NCBI GenBank assembly: GCA_900317685.1 | Contig: ONHQ01000005.1 | Coordinates: forward strand, 32,709 to 96,708 | Direction of reading: 5' to 3' | Source: an uncultured Prevotella sp. | GTDB lineage: Bacteria; Bacteroidota; Bacteroidia; Bacteroidales; Bacteroidaceae | DNA length: 64,000 bases | Shown: positions 50,231-59,300 of the stretch, piece by piece | Numbering within the stretch: the first letter of the stretch is position 1 | Layout of the letters: every line of letters starts with the position of its first letter | Program-made: the position numbers and the translations under genes | The notes under the pieces: model-generated | What the model was told of the DNA's origin: nothing | The model's database searches: none | Seen by the model: only the letters and a program-made list of their open reading frames with translations

Positions 50231-51490
50231 ATGAAGAAAACACTTTATCTATTACTTTTTGCCTTCATCGTATTGGTGATACCTGCAAATGCTAAGAAAA
50301 AGAATGTGATCTCTGACCGCCAGTGGTGGGCAGGGCAGGCTTATAAGATGGCACAGCCCGTGCTGGAGAATATGGCGAAGGGCGAATTGCAAAAGAATAT
50401 GCAGATGGAGTTCTCGCCGAGCTTTGACAACCGTAACCGCAAGGTGGCCTATATGGAATGCTTCGGCCGTCTCATGGCCGGCATCGCTCCATGGCTGGCT
50501 TTGCCCGATGACAACACGGAAGAGGGTAAGATGCGCAAGCAGTTGAGGGAATGGGCTCTCCAAAGCTATAAGAATGCCGTGGACCCAAAGTGCCGTGATT
50601 ATCTATGCTGGGGCATTGGCGGGCAGAACCTCGTTGACGCCGCCTATATCGCCGAGAGTTTCCTGCGTGCTTACGACGCGCTGTGGATGCCGCTGGACAA
50701 GCAAACCAAAGAGGAATACTTCAAAGAGTTCAAGAAACTGCGCAAGATCGATCCTCCGTATACCAACTGGCTCCTCTTCTCTTCTACGATAGAGAGCTTC
50801 ATGGCCAAAGCAGGCGGGGACTACGACCAATACCGTGTCAACTCCGCCATCCGTAAGATGGAGGAATGGTACACCGGTGACGGATGGTACAGCGACGGAC
50901 CTGACTTCACCTTTAACTATTACAGCAGCTATGTCTTCCATCCTATGTATCTCGAAACGCTGCAGGCTATGGTAGACGCCAAGGCCAACACACGTCTCGA
51001 CTATCAGAAATACTATAACCGCGAGCTGAGCCGTTGCCAAAAGTTCTCTATCATCTTGGAGCGATTCATCTCTCCTGAAGGTACATTCCCCGTTTTTGGA
51101 CGTAGCATTCCTTATCGCAACGCAGCCATGCAGCCATTGGCTTTATTGGCTTGGTACAAGCAGTTGCCGAAAGAACTCAGCAACGGACAGGTGCGTGCTG
51201 CCTTGACAAAGGTTATGCACCGCATGTGGGACAAGGGTGACAACTACAACGAGAAAGGGTTTCTCAACATCGGATTCTGCGGTCATCAGCCTCAGGTGGC
51301 AGACTGGTATACCAACAATGGCAGTGAATACATGGCGTCGCTTTGCTTCATGCCGCTCGGACTGCCTGCCGACGATGCCTTTTGGACAGATGCCGCGCAG
51401 CCATGGACACAGGTAAAAGCTTGGAACGGACAAGACTTCCCAAAGGATCATCTGTGGAAAGATCAGATTCAGACACACGACAAGTGGTAA
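50231..51490 (+). CDS. DUF2264/GH154-family exo-beta-glucuronidase, exported
   Basis: I start at the ATG at 50231, which begins the signal peptide MKKTLYLLLFAFIVLVIPAN; an in-frame upstream ATG would overlap the promoter. The protein has 419 residues. The (alpha/alpha)-barrel family DUF2264 is recognised from MECFGRLMAGIAPWL, KCRDYLCWGIGGQNLVDAAY, and GDGWYSDGPDFTFNYYSSYVFHPMYLE. The C-terminal YNEKGFLNIGFCGHQP also fits. Members classed as GH154 remove terminal beta-glucuronic acid, for example from arabinogalactan. It lies after susD and before GH105, which fits stepwise removal of acidic sugars in the periplasm. Confidence 0.85.
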   Translation: MKKTLYLLLFAFIVLVIPANAKKKNVISDRQWWAGQAYKMAQPVLENMAKGELQKNMQMEFSPSFDNRNRKVAYMECFGRLMAGIAPWLALPDDNTEEGKMRKQLREWALQSYKNAVDPKCRDYLCWGIGGQNLVDAAYIAESFLRAYDALWMPLDKQTKEEYFKEFKKLRKIDPPYTNWLLFSSTIESFMAKAGGDYDQYRVNSAIRKMEEWYTGDGWYSDGPDFTFNYYSSYVFHPMYLETLQAMVDAKANTRLDYQKYYNRELSRCQKFSIILERFISPEGTFPVFGRSIPYRNAAMQPLALLAWYKQLPKELSNGQVRAALTKVMHRMWDKGDNYNEKGFLNIGFCGHQPQVADWYTNNGSEYMASLCFMPLGLPADDAFWTDAAQPWTQVKAWNGQDFPKDHLWKDQIQTHDKW

Positions 51491-51539
51491 GTCCTCTGAT
51501 AAAAAGCCTATGATCATTAACCTATCTCAATAAGAATAC

Positions 51540-52820
51540 ATGAATACTATAAAGAACAAATACCTATGGATGGTGCTGATTGCCTTGATGCCTCTGCTAC
51601 CCTTGCAGGCTCAGCACCATTCGACACGCAAAGCAAAAGCTAAGGCAGCTACAGAGCAGAAGGCCCGTACGCTGTCGCGGATCTTTGCGGTCAACGACTA
51701 TTGGCAGAAGCATCATGCACCGGAGGCAACAGCTTTCTGGAACGTTGCCGCTTATCATACTGGAAACATAGAAGTGTGTAAATGGCTGACGCAAGAGTTA
51801 GGTTCCAACAAGAAGCTGTCTAAGCAAAGACGTAAACAGCTGACTGAAAAGCTCAACACCTACCTTAACTACAGTCTGCGTTGGGCTGAGCATAACCAGT
51901 GGAAAGGTGCCACCGAGCCCGACACTGCTAAGTGGCTATATAAGAAATATGGTGAGGATCAGCAGCACGTGCTCTTCGGCGACTGGCAGATCTGCTTCCA
52001 GACCTACATCGACCTATATAATATGTATCAAGCACAGCAAGGAAGCAAGGGACAGGTGCTGACGAAGATGGAAATCAACGACCCGACTGTAATGACAGCA
52101 AGGGCCAGAGAGGTGATGGGATACGTTGTCTCACATCCTGCTCACGATTACTGGTGGTGGGCAGATGCACTCTATATGGTGATGCCCGTGATGATGAAGA
52201 TGTACAAGCTCACCGGTGACGTGCGCTATCTCGACAAGCTCTATGACAACATCTGCTATTCCGACAGCATCATGCTCGACAAGGAGACCGGTCTTTACTT
52301 CCGTGATGGTAAGTACATCTATCCGATGCATAAGACCAACAGCGGCAAGAAGGACTTCTGGGCACGCGGTGACGGTTGGGTGCTCGCAGGACTGGCAAAG
52401 GTGCTGCAGGACATGCCGAAGAGTTATCGCCACTACGATTTCTTCTTGAAGAAATACCAGCGGCTCGCTCTCGCTGTCGCCCAGCTGCAACAACCGGAGG
52501 GCTATTGGACCCGCTCCATGATGGATCCTCAGCAAGCGCCGGGGCCGGAGACCAGTGGAACGGCGTTCTTCACCTATGGCATGGAATGGGGTGTGAACCA
52601 TGGACTGCTCAATGCCAAGACATTCAGACCTGTGATTCGCCGTGCTCAAAAGTACTTGACGACGGTCGCACTCCAGACTGACGGCAGTGTCGGATACGTG
52701 CAGCCCATCGGCGAGCGCGCCATTCCCGGACAGCATGTCGACAAGAAAAGTCAGGCCGACTTCGGCGTTGGTGCCTTCTTGTTGGCGGCTACAGAATCTC
52801 TGCGTACACAGAACCGATAA
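51540..52820 (+). CDS. GH105-family unsaturated uronyl hydrolase
   Basis: This 426-residue exported protein (signal through LPLQAQ) has the (alpha/alpha)6 GH105 fold. The hallmarks are HDYWWWADALYMVMPVMMKM with the catalytic-type Asp of WWWADAL, FWARGDGWVLAGLAKVL, and a C-terminal TSGTAFFTYGMEWGVNHGLL. Members hydrolyse the 4,5-unsaturated uronic acid left at the non-reducing end by a polysaccharide lyase, giving 5-keto-4-deoxyuronate, the substrate of KduI encoded further down. It lies 49 bases after GH154 and 12 bases before the next gene, so it is clearly operonic. Confidence 0.93.
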   Translation: MNTIKNKYLWMVLIALMPLLPLQAQHHSTRKAKAKAATEQKARTLSRIFAVNDYWQKHHAPEATAFWNVAAYHTGNIEVCKWLTQELGSNKKLSKQRRKQLTEKLNTYLNYSLRWAEHNQWKGATEPDTAKWLYKKYGEDQQHVLFGDWQICFQTYIDLYNMYQAQQGSKGQVLTKMEINDPTVMTARAREVMGYVVSHPAHDYWWWADALYMVMPVMMKMYKLTGDVRYLDKLYDNICYSDSIMLDKETGLYFRDGKYIYPMHKTNSGKKDFWARGDGWVLAGLAKVLQDMPKSYRHYDFFLKKYQRLALAVAQLQQPEGYWTRSMMDPQQAPGPETSGTAFFTYGMEWGVNHGLLNAKTFRPVIRRAQKYLTTVALQTDGSVGYVQPIGERAIPGQHVDKKSQADFGVGAFLLAATESLRTQNR

Positions 52821-52832
52821 AAGGAAACATCT

Positions 52833-54668
52833 ATGTCTGTCATTCTTCTCTCCATCCTCTCGATGCTGTCTGCGTTCATGCAATACGTGCGGAACGACTA
52901 TCAGCCTCTCGACAGCCAGTATGCTGTGTTCCAAGGTAAGCATACTGGGGCTGCCGACGAGCGTGGCGTGCGCACCAATGCCGACTTGTGCATGGTGGCT
53001 GCCTTCATGGGAGAAGACACGATGGCCCTGAAAACTCTCACCTTTGCCGTGCATACCCATAAGGCAGTACGCAAGCGCCGTTGTCTCGACGGCCGTTACT
53101 GGGGTTCCGTCTCGGCAAAGGATCATCAGTGGGAGAGCAGTCTTTGGGCGATGTCGGTGGCTTACGCTGCTTATTTCCAATGGCAGCGGTTGCCCGACAG
53201 CTTGAAGACGGACATCTACCATCTGTTGAAAGCAGAGTGTAACTATGAGTTGGAGCGAGACATCCCCACGGGTTATGTCGGTGACACCAAAGCAGAGGAG
53301 AACGGCTGGGAAGTGGATGTGCTCGCCGCTACGCTCGGCCTCTTCCCCGATGATCCGCTGGCTCCGCATTGGTTCCAGCGTATGCGTGCCTTTGCCATCA
53401 ACAGTTATTCTCATCCTTCCGATGCTTTGGACACGACAGTCATCGACCCCAACTATGACGCAACCCGCGTCTGTGATCTCTACCAAGGGCCGAACCTCTA
53501 TCCCGACTGGACGCTTCAGAACCACGACTTCTTCCATACCTCCTATCAGAATGTGGTCATCCAAGAACTCGGCGAGGCAGCGCTGGCCTTGCGACTCTTC
53601 CAAGGTAAGCATCAGCGCTGGGCTTCGCGCGCCTTGCTCCACAATTGCGACAAGGTGACAAAGAACGTTCTCAACTGGCTCACCCTTCCCGACGGAGAGC
53701 AGGCCATGCCCAATGGCAACGACTGGAGCCTCTTCCTCTATGATCAGGTAACGAGTTATGCTACGATGGCCTGCATGGAGCGAGATCCCGACGCGCTCTA
53801 TTTCGAACAGCAATGTTTGAGGCGTATTGCACAGAGACAGCAGACCACAGACGATGGCACTTTCCTTTTGCGGCCTGATGTCGGTGCACGGCGCATGGGC
53901 GTACAGGCCCATCGGTTGCTGATGACCGAGCTGATGCACCGTTGCTGGCCCACAGATGGCATGACGCCGACACGCTGGACAGACTTTGAACGCCGCTACC
54001 ATGGCAGCAAGTTCTTCCCTTGTCAGCAGATCGTGCGCACACTTACGCCACGCTATTTCGCTTGCTTCTCTTTCAGCAAAGGCAAGAAGAGCTACACGGG
54101 ATACCTTGCGCCTATTCACGACGGACAGACCGACAATCTCGTCATTCCCTTCCGGCAATACAACACCGGCAACATCATTGGCTATTATCTGCCCAAGACA
54201 GGTCATCCAAACGCCAAACTTGTGGGTGAGCCAACGATCAACATCAAAGGCGATTACTTCACCGTGAAGGCTACATTGGCGGAGAATGACAGCACCATCA
54301 TCCGTCGATTCACTTTAAGGAGCAGGGCAGACGGACTGGAATACAACGATGATGTAAAGATGAAGCCGGCCGACGCGCTCAAAGACTATACCGGACTGCT
54401 GGCTATCTCCACAGACGAATTTACGGGACGTAACCATCTGGTAGACTTCCAACCCGGACTGACACGTGTCGACAGGCAACTCACCATTCAAACTGACAGC
54501 CGTGTCAAGGCGCAGTGGACAAAGGAGACGATCGACAACTCCATCCGGTCCAGACGACTCGCTCCCTATTTGGCGGGAGAGCCGAAAAAGCGACACCTTA
54601 TTATATATAGAGCAAATGAGGCGGCTGGAAAAAACGAGTCGGGGAATCCGACAAAGCGGTTTAGGTAA
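52833..54668 (+). CDS. exported helical-barrel protein of unknown family, candidate glycan lyase or hydrolase
   Basis: This 611-residue protein has an N-terminal hydrophobic signal (SVILLSILSMLSAFMQ). I do not recognise the family. The first 400 residues are helix-rich, with repeated Trp-containing helices like an (alpha/alpha) toroid (DHQWESSLWAMSVAYAAYF, ENGWEVDVLAATLGLFP). The last 200 are beta-rich (FTVKATLAENDSTIIRRFTL). That two-part layout is common in polysaccharide lyases. A polar cluster N230-H231 and H235-Y238 in LQNHDFFHTSY could be catalytic. The tail after residue 585 (RHLIIY and a basic end) is encoded by a copy of the dispersed motif and looks added. Position between GH105 and KduD implies a role in uronate release. 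Confidence 0.6.
   Translation: MSVILLSILSMLSAFMQYVRNDYQPLDSQYAVFQGKHTGAADERGVRTNADLCMVAAFMGEDTMALKTLTFAVHTHKAVRKRRCLDGRYWGSVSAKDHQWESSLWAMSVAYAAYFQWQRLPDSLKTDIYHLLKAECNYELERDIPTGYVGDTKAEENGWEVDVLAATLGLFPDDPLAPHWFQRMRAFAINSYSHPSDALDTTVIDPNYDATRVCDLYQGPNLYPDWTLQNHDFFHTSYQNVVIQELGEAALALRLFQGKHQRWASRALLHNCDKVTKNVLNWLTLPDGEQAMPNGNDWSLFLYDQVTSYATMACMERDPDALYFEQQCLRRIAQRQQTTDDGTFLLRPDVGARRMGVQAHRLLMTELMHRCWPTDGMTPTRWTDFERRYHGSKFFPCQQIVRTLTPRYFACFSFSKGKKSYTGYLAPIHDGQTDNLVIPFRQYNTGNIIGYYLPKTGHPNAKLVGEPTINIKGDYFTVKATLAENDSTIIRRFTLRSRADGLEYNDDVKMKPADALKDYTGLLAISTDEFTGRNHLVDFQPGLTRVDRQLTIQTDSRVKAQWTKETIDNSIRSRRLAPYLAGEPKKRHLIIYRANEAAGKNESGNPTKRFR
54593..54610 (-). repeat. dispersed motif copy 4, inside the tail of the unknown exported protein gene
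   Basis: ACACCTTATTATATATAG on the plus strand is the inverse of the core motif. It is translated in frame as RHLIIY, 16 to 21 codons before the stop. Confidence 0.6.
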
Positions 54669-54752
54669 TTGCCGGTAGTCGTTCGTATAAGATAATAGAC
54701 AAAGAATGATTGAATCTTAAAATAAAACTTTAACACAGAAAGGAACAAGAAC

Positions 54753-55547
54753 ATGATCAACTTTTCATTACAAGGAAAAGTGGCACTCGTAACCGGTGCT
54801 GCTTATGGTATCGGAATGGCCATCGCAGAGGCATACGCTGAAGCTGGCGCAAAGATAGCTTTCAACTGCCGTAGCCAGCACCATCTCGATCAGGCTATGG
54901 CTGACTATAAAGCCAAAGGTATTGATGCTTTAGGCTATATCTGCGATGTGACCAAGGAAGAAGACGTCAAGAAGATGGTCGCAGACATTGAGCAGAAACT
55001 CGGAACCATCGACATCCTGGTCAACAACGCCGGTATCATCAAGCGCATCCCCATGACAGAGATGAGCACAGAGGAGTTCCGCCAGGTCATCGACATCGAC
55101 TTGACAGCTCCCTTCATCGTTTCCAAGGCCGTCATCCCTGGTATGATCAAAAAAGGTCACGGCAAGATCATCAACATCTGCTCAATGATGAGTGAGCTCG
55201 GCCGTGAGACTGTCTCCGCCTATGCTGCCGCTAAAGGTGGTCTGAAAATGCTCACCCGAAACATCTGTTCTGAGTATGGCGAGTACAACATCCAGTGCAA
55301 CGGTATCGGCCCGGGCTATATCGCCACACCACAGACTGCGCCTCTGCGTGAGCGTCAGGCCGACGGCAGCCGGCATCCTTTCGACCAGTTCATCGTGTCA
55401 AAGACACCGGCCGGCCGCTGGGGAACGGTGGAAGATCTGCAAGGTCCCGCCGTGTTCTTGGCCTCCGATGCCTCTGACTTTGTCAACGGACATATTCTCT
55501 ATGTCGATGGTGGCATACTCGCCTACATCGGCAAACAGCCTAAGTAA
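54753..55547 (+). CDS. kduD: 2-keto-3-deoxygluconate-5-dehydrogenase (SDR family)
   Basis: This 264-residue cytosolic short-chain dehydrogenase has the cofactor motif VTGAAYGIGMAIAEAY at the N terminus, NNAG, a catalytic Ser in NICSMMSEL, and YAAAK with Tyr157 and Lys161. The ending FVNGHILYVDGGILAYIG matches KduD. It reduces 2,5-diketo-3-deoxygluconate to 2-keto-3-deoxygluconate (KDG). No signal peptide is present, unlike the KduI in the same operon. The EIIC gene follows after 9 bases, so the two are tightly linked. Confidence 0.92.
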   Translation: MINFSLQGKVALVTGAAYGIGMAIAEAYAEAGAKIAFNCRSQHHLDQAMADYKAKGIDALGYICDVTKEEDVKKMVADIEQKLGTIDILVNNAGIIKRIPMTEMSTEEFRQVIDIDLTAPFIVSKAVIPGMIKKGHGKIINICSMMSELGRETVSAYAAAKGGLKMLTRNICSEYGEYNIQCNGIGPGYIATPQTAPLRERQADGSRHPFDQFIVSKTPAGRWGTVEDLQGPAVFLASDASDFVNGHILYVDGGILAYIGKQPK

Positions 55548-55556
55548 GTCTGAGCC

Positions 55557-56927
55557 ATGGATGTCTTTAGCTATATCATCAGCTTAGGCGCATCAGTCAT
55601 GATGCCGATCATCTTCACGGTGATCGGCCTCTGCATTGGCATGAAGTTCGGCCAGGCCCTTAAATCGGGACTCTATGTGGGTGTCGGCTTTGTGGGCTTG
55701 GGTGTCGTCACGGCTTTGCTGACCACCAACTTCAACGATCCGCTGAAAGCGATCTGCGATCTCTATCACCTCCAGCTCAACGTCTTCGACATGGGCTGGC
55801 CGGCTGCTGCGTCTGTTGCCTACAACACAGCGGTGGGCGCGCTTATCATTCCTATCTGTCTGGGCATCAATGTGCTCATGCTCTTGACGAAAACGACAAG
55901 CACGCTCAACATCGACTTGTGGAACTACTGGCACTTTGCTTTCATCGGTGCCGTGGCTTACTTCGTCATGGGCGAGAGCCTCGCCTGGGGCTATTTTGCC
56001 GCCATCGTGTGCTACATCATCACGTTGGTACTCGCTGACATCACTGCCCCGAAGTTCCAAAAGTACTATGATCTCGATGGCATCAGCATTCCGCAACCAT
56101 TCTGTCAGAGTTTTATGCCCTTTGCTGTCGTCATCAATAAGGTTCTCGACAAGATTCCGGGATTCTCCCGTCTCGATGTAGACGCAGAAGGTCTCAAGCG
56201 CAAGTTCGGTGTCTTCGGCGAGCCTTTGCTCCTTGGCGTCATCGTCGGCATACTCATCGGCGTGGCTGCTCACTTCGACGTGAAGATGGTCTTGACCTTA
56301 GGCGTCACCATGGGTGCTGTCATGGAACTCATTCCCCGTATCACCAAACTGTTTATCGATGGCTTGAAACCCATCTCAGTCAAAGCGCAAGAGATGGTCG
56401 ACAAGCACCTCCACGGACGTAAGGTGCACATCGGCATGAGCCCCGCGCTCGTCATCGGACACCCGACAACACTTGTCGTCTCCATTCTGCTGATCCCTAC
56501 CGTACTGATCGTCTCCGTAATTCTGCCGGGCAATCAGTTCCTGCCGTTAGCCTCCCTGGCCGGTATGTTCTACCTCTTCCCGATCGTTCTGCCCTATACC
56601 AAGGGCAACGTAGTGAAGACATTTATCATCGGTCTCGTGGCGTTGATCTTCGGACTTTACTTTGTTACCGACATGGCTCCCGACTTCACGCTGGCTGCCA
56701 ACGCTGTCTTTGAGGCTACAAAGGACAAGGCTGCACAGATTCCGCAAGGCTTCACGGGGGGAGCTCTCGACTTTGCCTCGTCGCTCATCGGCTGGGTGAT
56801 CTACAAACTCACATGTTACGTCCGCTATGTGGGACCGGCCGTTCTCGTGCTGTTTACCTTGGCTCTGATGGTTTATAACCATAAGCAGATCGTTAAAAAC
56901 GAGAAGATGGCTAACAGCAACAAGTAA
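55557..56927 (+). CDS. galactitol-family PTS EIIC-like transporter without EIIA/EIIB
   Basis: This 456-residue integral membrane protein has about ten to twelve helices. It aligns by eye with GatC-type EIIC: MKFGQALKSGLYVGVGFVGLG, VFDMGWPAAASVAYNT, LNIDLWNYWHFAFIGAV, LDGISIPQPFCQSFMPFAVV and LKRKFGVFGEPLLLGVIVG. GLKPISVKAQEM and VILPGNQFLPLASL also fit. No EIIA, EIIB, HPr or enzyme I gene is in the window, and Bacteroidota generally lack a sugar PTS. I infer a stand-alone carrier for an uronate-derived keto acid, placed between KduD and exported KduI. Confidence 0.85.
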   Translation: MDVFSYIISLGASVMMPIIFTVIGLCIGMKFGQALKSGLYVGVGFVGLGVVTALLTTNFNDPLKAICDLYHLQLNVFDMGWPAAASVAYNTAVGALIIPICLGINVLMLLTKTTSTLNIDLWNYWHFAFIGAVAYFVMGESLAWGYFAAIVCYIITLVLADITAPKFQKYYDLDGISIPQPFCQSFMPFAVVINKVLDKIPGFSRLDVDAEGLKRKFGVFGEPLLLGVIVGILIGVAAHFDVKMVLTLGVTMGAVMELIPRITKLFIDGLKPISVKAQEMVDKHLHGRKVHIGMSPALVIGHPTTLVVSILLIPTVLIVSVILPGNQFLPLASLAGMFYLFPIVLPYTKGNVVKTFIIGLVALIFGLYFVTDMAPDFTLAANAVFEATKDKAAQIPQGFTGGALDFASSLIGWVIYKLTCYVRYVGPAVLVLFTLALMVYNHKQIVKNEKMANSNK

Positions 56928-56941
56928 TGTTGGAAAACAAC

Positions 56942-56958
56942 AATATATAATAAGGTGT
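56942..56958 (+). repeat. dispersed motif copy 5 (AATATATAATAAGGTGT)
   Basis: This exact core lies between the EIIC and kduI genes, in the same orientation as both. Confidence 0.6.
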
Positions 56959-57014
56959 GGCTATCTATAAGGTAGGCACATGAACAAAACTGTATTTGGA
57001 AAAAGAAAAATACG

Positions 57015-57992
57015 ATGAAGAAGTTAATGATCGCGTTGTTTCTCTGTCTGGCAACAGTACAGGGCTTCGCACAAGATTGCAAAACCAATTTATATCCTAT
57101 GAAGAGTGAAAACGCCTATACGCACTATAATGTGCGCTATGCTACCAGTCCGGTAGACGCCAAGCACTACACCACTGACCGTCTGCGCCAGGAATATCTC
57201 ATTCAGAAGGTCTTTGTACCCGGTGAGGTCAACTGGACCTATTCTCTCTTCGACCGTTTCCTCATTGGTGGCGCTGAGCCGACAACACAGCCGCTGACGT
57301 TGTCGAGCATCGCACCGCTCTACACCGATAAGGCCACAGACAAAAAACGTCTCCTCGACAACCGTGAGATCGGCATCATCAACATCGGTGGTGAGGGTAC
57401 CGTGACGGTTGATGGTAAGAGCTACAACCTGAAATTCCAGGAGGCCATCTACATTGGTCGTGCTGACGCAAAGAACGATCACCAGATCGTGCTCAGCAGT
57501 AAGGACGCTGCACATCCCGCTAAGTTCTACATGAACTCAGCCTGCGCTCACCAGACTTTCCCGACAAAGAAGGTGACGCTCAAGGAGGCCAACAACATCG
57601 TGGCTGGTAGTCTGAAGGAGAGCAACGCCCGCGTCATCCACCAGCTGATTATCGACGGTGTTGCCGGAGTACGCACCTGCCAGCTTCAGATGGGTGTTAC
57701 CGAACTACAAGAGGGTAGTGTTTGGAACACCATGCCTGCTCACACTCACCTGCGCCGCATGGAGACTTACCTCTATTATAAGGTTCCTGACGGCCAGCGC
57801 ATCCTGCATGTCATGGGTGAACCCAAGGAGACACGCCCCATGTGGCTGAGCAATGAGGAAGCTGTTATCTCCCCGTCATGGTCTGTGCACTGCGCAGCAG
57901 GAACCAGCAACTACACTTTCATCTGGGGTATGGCAGGCGAGAACCTCGACTATGGTGACATGCAGAAGGTGATGCCAAAGGACTTTGAATAA
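57015..57992 (+). CDS. kduI: 5-keto-4-deoxyuronate isomerase with a signal peptide
   Basis: This 325-residue protein has an N-terminal signal (MKKLMIALFLCLATVQGFAQ) fused to a complete KduI cupin. KduI is usually about 278 residues and cytosolic. The zinc ligands are intact: His243 and His245 in PAHTHLRRME, Glu250, and His292 in WSVHCAAGT. LRQEYLIQKVFVPGEV near residue 55 matches the KduI start. It converts 5-keto-4-deoxyuronate, the GH105 product, to 2,5-diketo-3-deoxygluconate, the KduD substrate. The signal implies this happens in the periplasm before import, probably through the EIIC encoded upstream. The DUF4861 gene starts one base after its stop. Confidence 0.9.
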   Translation: MKKLMIALFLCLATVQGFAQDCKTNLYPMKSENAYTHYNVRYATSPVDAKHYTTDRLRQEYLIQKVFVPGEVNWTYSLFDRFLIGGAEPTTQPLTLSSIAPLYTDKATDKKRLLDNREIGIINIGGEGTVTVDGKSYNLKFQEAIYIGRADAKNDHQIVLSSKDAAHPAKFYMNSACAHQTFPTKKVTLKEANNIVAGSLKESNARVIHQLIIDGVAGVRTCQLQMGVTELQEGSVWNTMPAHTHLRRMETYLYYKVPDGQRILHVMGEPKETRPMWLSNEEAVISPSWSVHCAAGTSNYTFIWGMAGENLDYGDMQKVMPKDFE

Positions 57993-57993
57993 G

Positions 57994-59154
57994 ATGAAAA
58001 GGAAAAAGCATATAACAGTTGGCGCGTTATTGCTGTCATTTCTCCTGCTGATACCGTCTGCTACTCTTTCTGCAGAGCCTCGCTCCGAAACTCAGGTGAA
58101 GGTGCTGACCTTCCACAATCCTTCATCATTCCAGCGCGATGAAGTCGTGGAAGTCAAGGGCAGTGAACTCTACAAAGCATTGGGAGTGAAGACTGGAACG
58201 CCCGTTGTCGTCAAAGACAAACGCGGCAACGAGGTGACATCTCAGTGGGATCATGACGGCAACCTGCTGGTCGAGGTCTTTGTTCGTCCGCTGTCCACAA
58301 CGACCTATACCGTTGCCGTGGGTCAGCCCTCGAAATACCGTCAATGGGTCTACGGGCGTCTCGTCCCGGAACGTAAGGACGATATAGCGTGGGAAAACGA
58401 CCGCGGTGCGTATCGCATCTATGGTCCGGCACTGGAGAAGACCGGCGAACGCTCGTTTGGTACGGACGTATGGGTGAAGAACACGCCCGACCTGGTCATC
58501 AACGACCGTTATGCCGGTGATGAGAAAGGCGTATCCTATCATGTCGATCACGGCACGGGCTATGATCCCTATGACGTTGGTCCTACGCTTGGCTGTGGTG
58601 CTCCCGGCCTGCTAATCAACGGCAAGCTGAAGATGCCTTACTGCTGGAAGACCTACAAGATACTGGACAACGGACCGCTACGCTTCACCGTCGAGGTGAG
58701 TTATGGCAATGAGCATCGCGTCATCAGCCTTGACAAAGGCAGCAACTTCAACCGTATGACAGTTTGGTATGACCAGTTGCCTGCCGGAGCTCGCCTTGCT
58801 ACCGGTGTCGTACTCCATGACGCTGACTCTACAACTGTTGTTTTGGGTAAAGACTATGTGCAGTATGCTGATCCCACGGACAACATCCATGCCAACAACT
58901 GTCAGGTGTTTGTCGCCGCACTCTTCCCCAATGGTGTCGACTCTAGCTTTATCTTGCCGCTCGATCATCCCGACAAGATCCGCTACGCCCATGCTTTAGG
59001 TGCGCGTCCGCTGAAGAGCGGAGAGCGCTATACCTATTATTTTGGTTCAGCCTGGAGCCGCTATGATGTACGCACCCAACGCGAATGGCAACTGCGCATC
59101 GACGAGACACTCGAGTGCCTGCACCATCCTGTGGCATACACGTTCTCAAAATAG
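57994..59154 (+). CDS. DUF4861-family exported protein
   Basis: This 386-residue protein starts at the ATG at 57994 (MKRKKHITVGALLLSFLLL), one base after the kduI stop; an upstream TTG in frame is less likely. It has a signal peptide through TLSAEP. The body matches DUF4861, an all-beta, probably carbohydrate-active family: RKDDIAWENDRGAYRIYGPAL, FGTDVWVKNTPDLVI, HVDHGTGYDPYDVGPTLGCG, and GERYTYYFGSAWSRYD near the end. It is often found in pectin and uronate loci. Its reaction is not known to me. It is the last gene of the operon and is followed by a strong terminator. Confidence 0.85.
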   Translation: MKRKKHITVGALLLSFLLLIPSATLSAEPRSETQVKVLTFHNPSSFQRDEVVEVKGSELYKALGVKTGTPVVVKDKRGNEVTSQWDHDGNLLVEVFVRPLSTTTYTVAVGQPSKYRQWVYGRLVPERKDDIAWENDRGAYRIYGPALEKTGERSFGTDVWVKNTPDLVINDRYAGDEKGVSYHVDHGTGYDPYDVGPTLGCGAPGLLINGKLKMPYCWKTYKILDNGPLRFTVEVSYGNEHRVISLDKGSNFNRMTVWYDQLPAGARLATGVVLHDADSTTVVLGKDYVQYADPTDNIHANNCQVFVAALFPNGVDSSFILPLDHPDKIRYAHALGARPLKSGERYTYYFGSAWSRYDVRTQREWQLRIDETLECLHHPVAYTFSK

Positions 59155-59190
59155 GAAACTACTGTTTTCATAGAAATATATACTTCATTG

Positions 59191-59233
59191 AGTTCTGACC
59201 TTATGCTTTCACTGCAAGGTCAGAACTTTTTTT
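59191..59233 (+). terminator. intrinsic terminator ending the uronate PUL
   Basis: AGTTCTGACCTT (59191-59202) pairs perfectly with AAGGTCAGAACT (59216-59227), followed by seven T. Confidence 0.92.
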
Positions 59234-59300
59234 GTGCCCTTATCGTACCACGTCAATGATTTTTCACAGTCATAACGCCGTGAAATCCAAAAAAAATATG

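Noticed and set aside
52131-54206. Long minus-strand open frame of 691 codons
   Set aside because: It lies opposite GH105 and the unknown exported protein. It has no domain resemblance and reflects codon bias of the plus-strand genes.
55557-56927. Annotating the EIIC-like gene as a complete galactitol PTS
   Set aside because: There are no EIIA or EIIB domains in the protein or neighbouring genes, and no galactitol-phosphate enzymes are nearby. The context is uronate catabolism.
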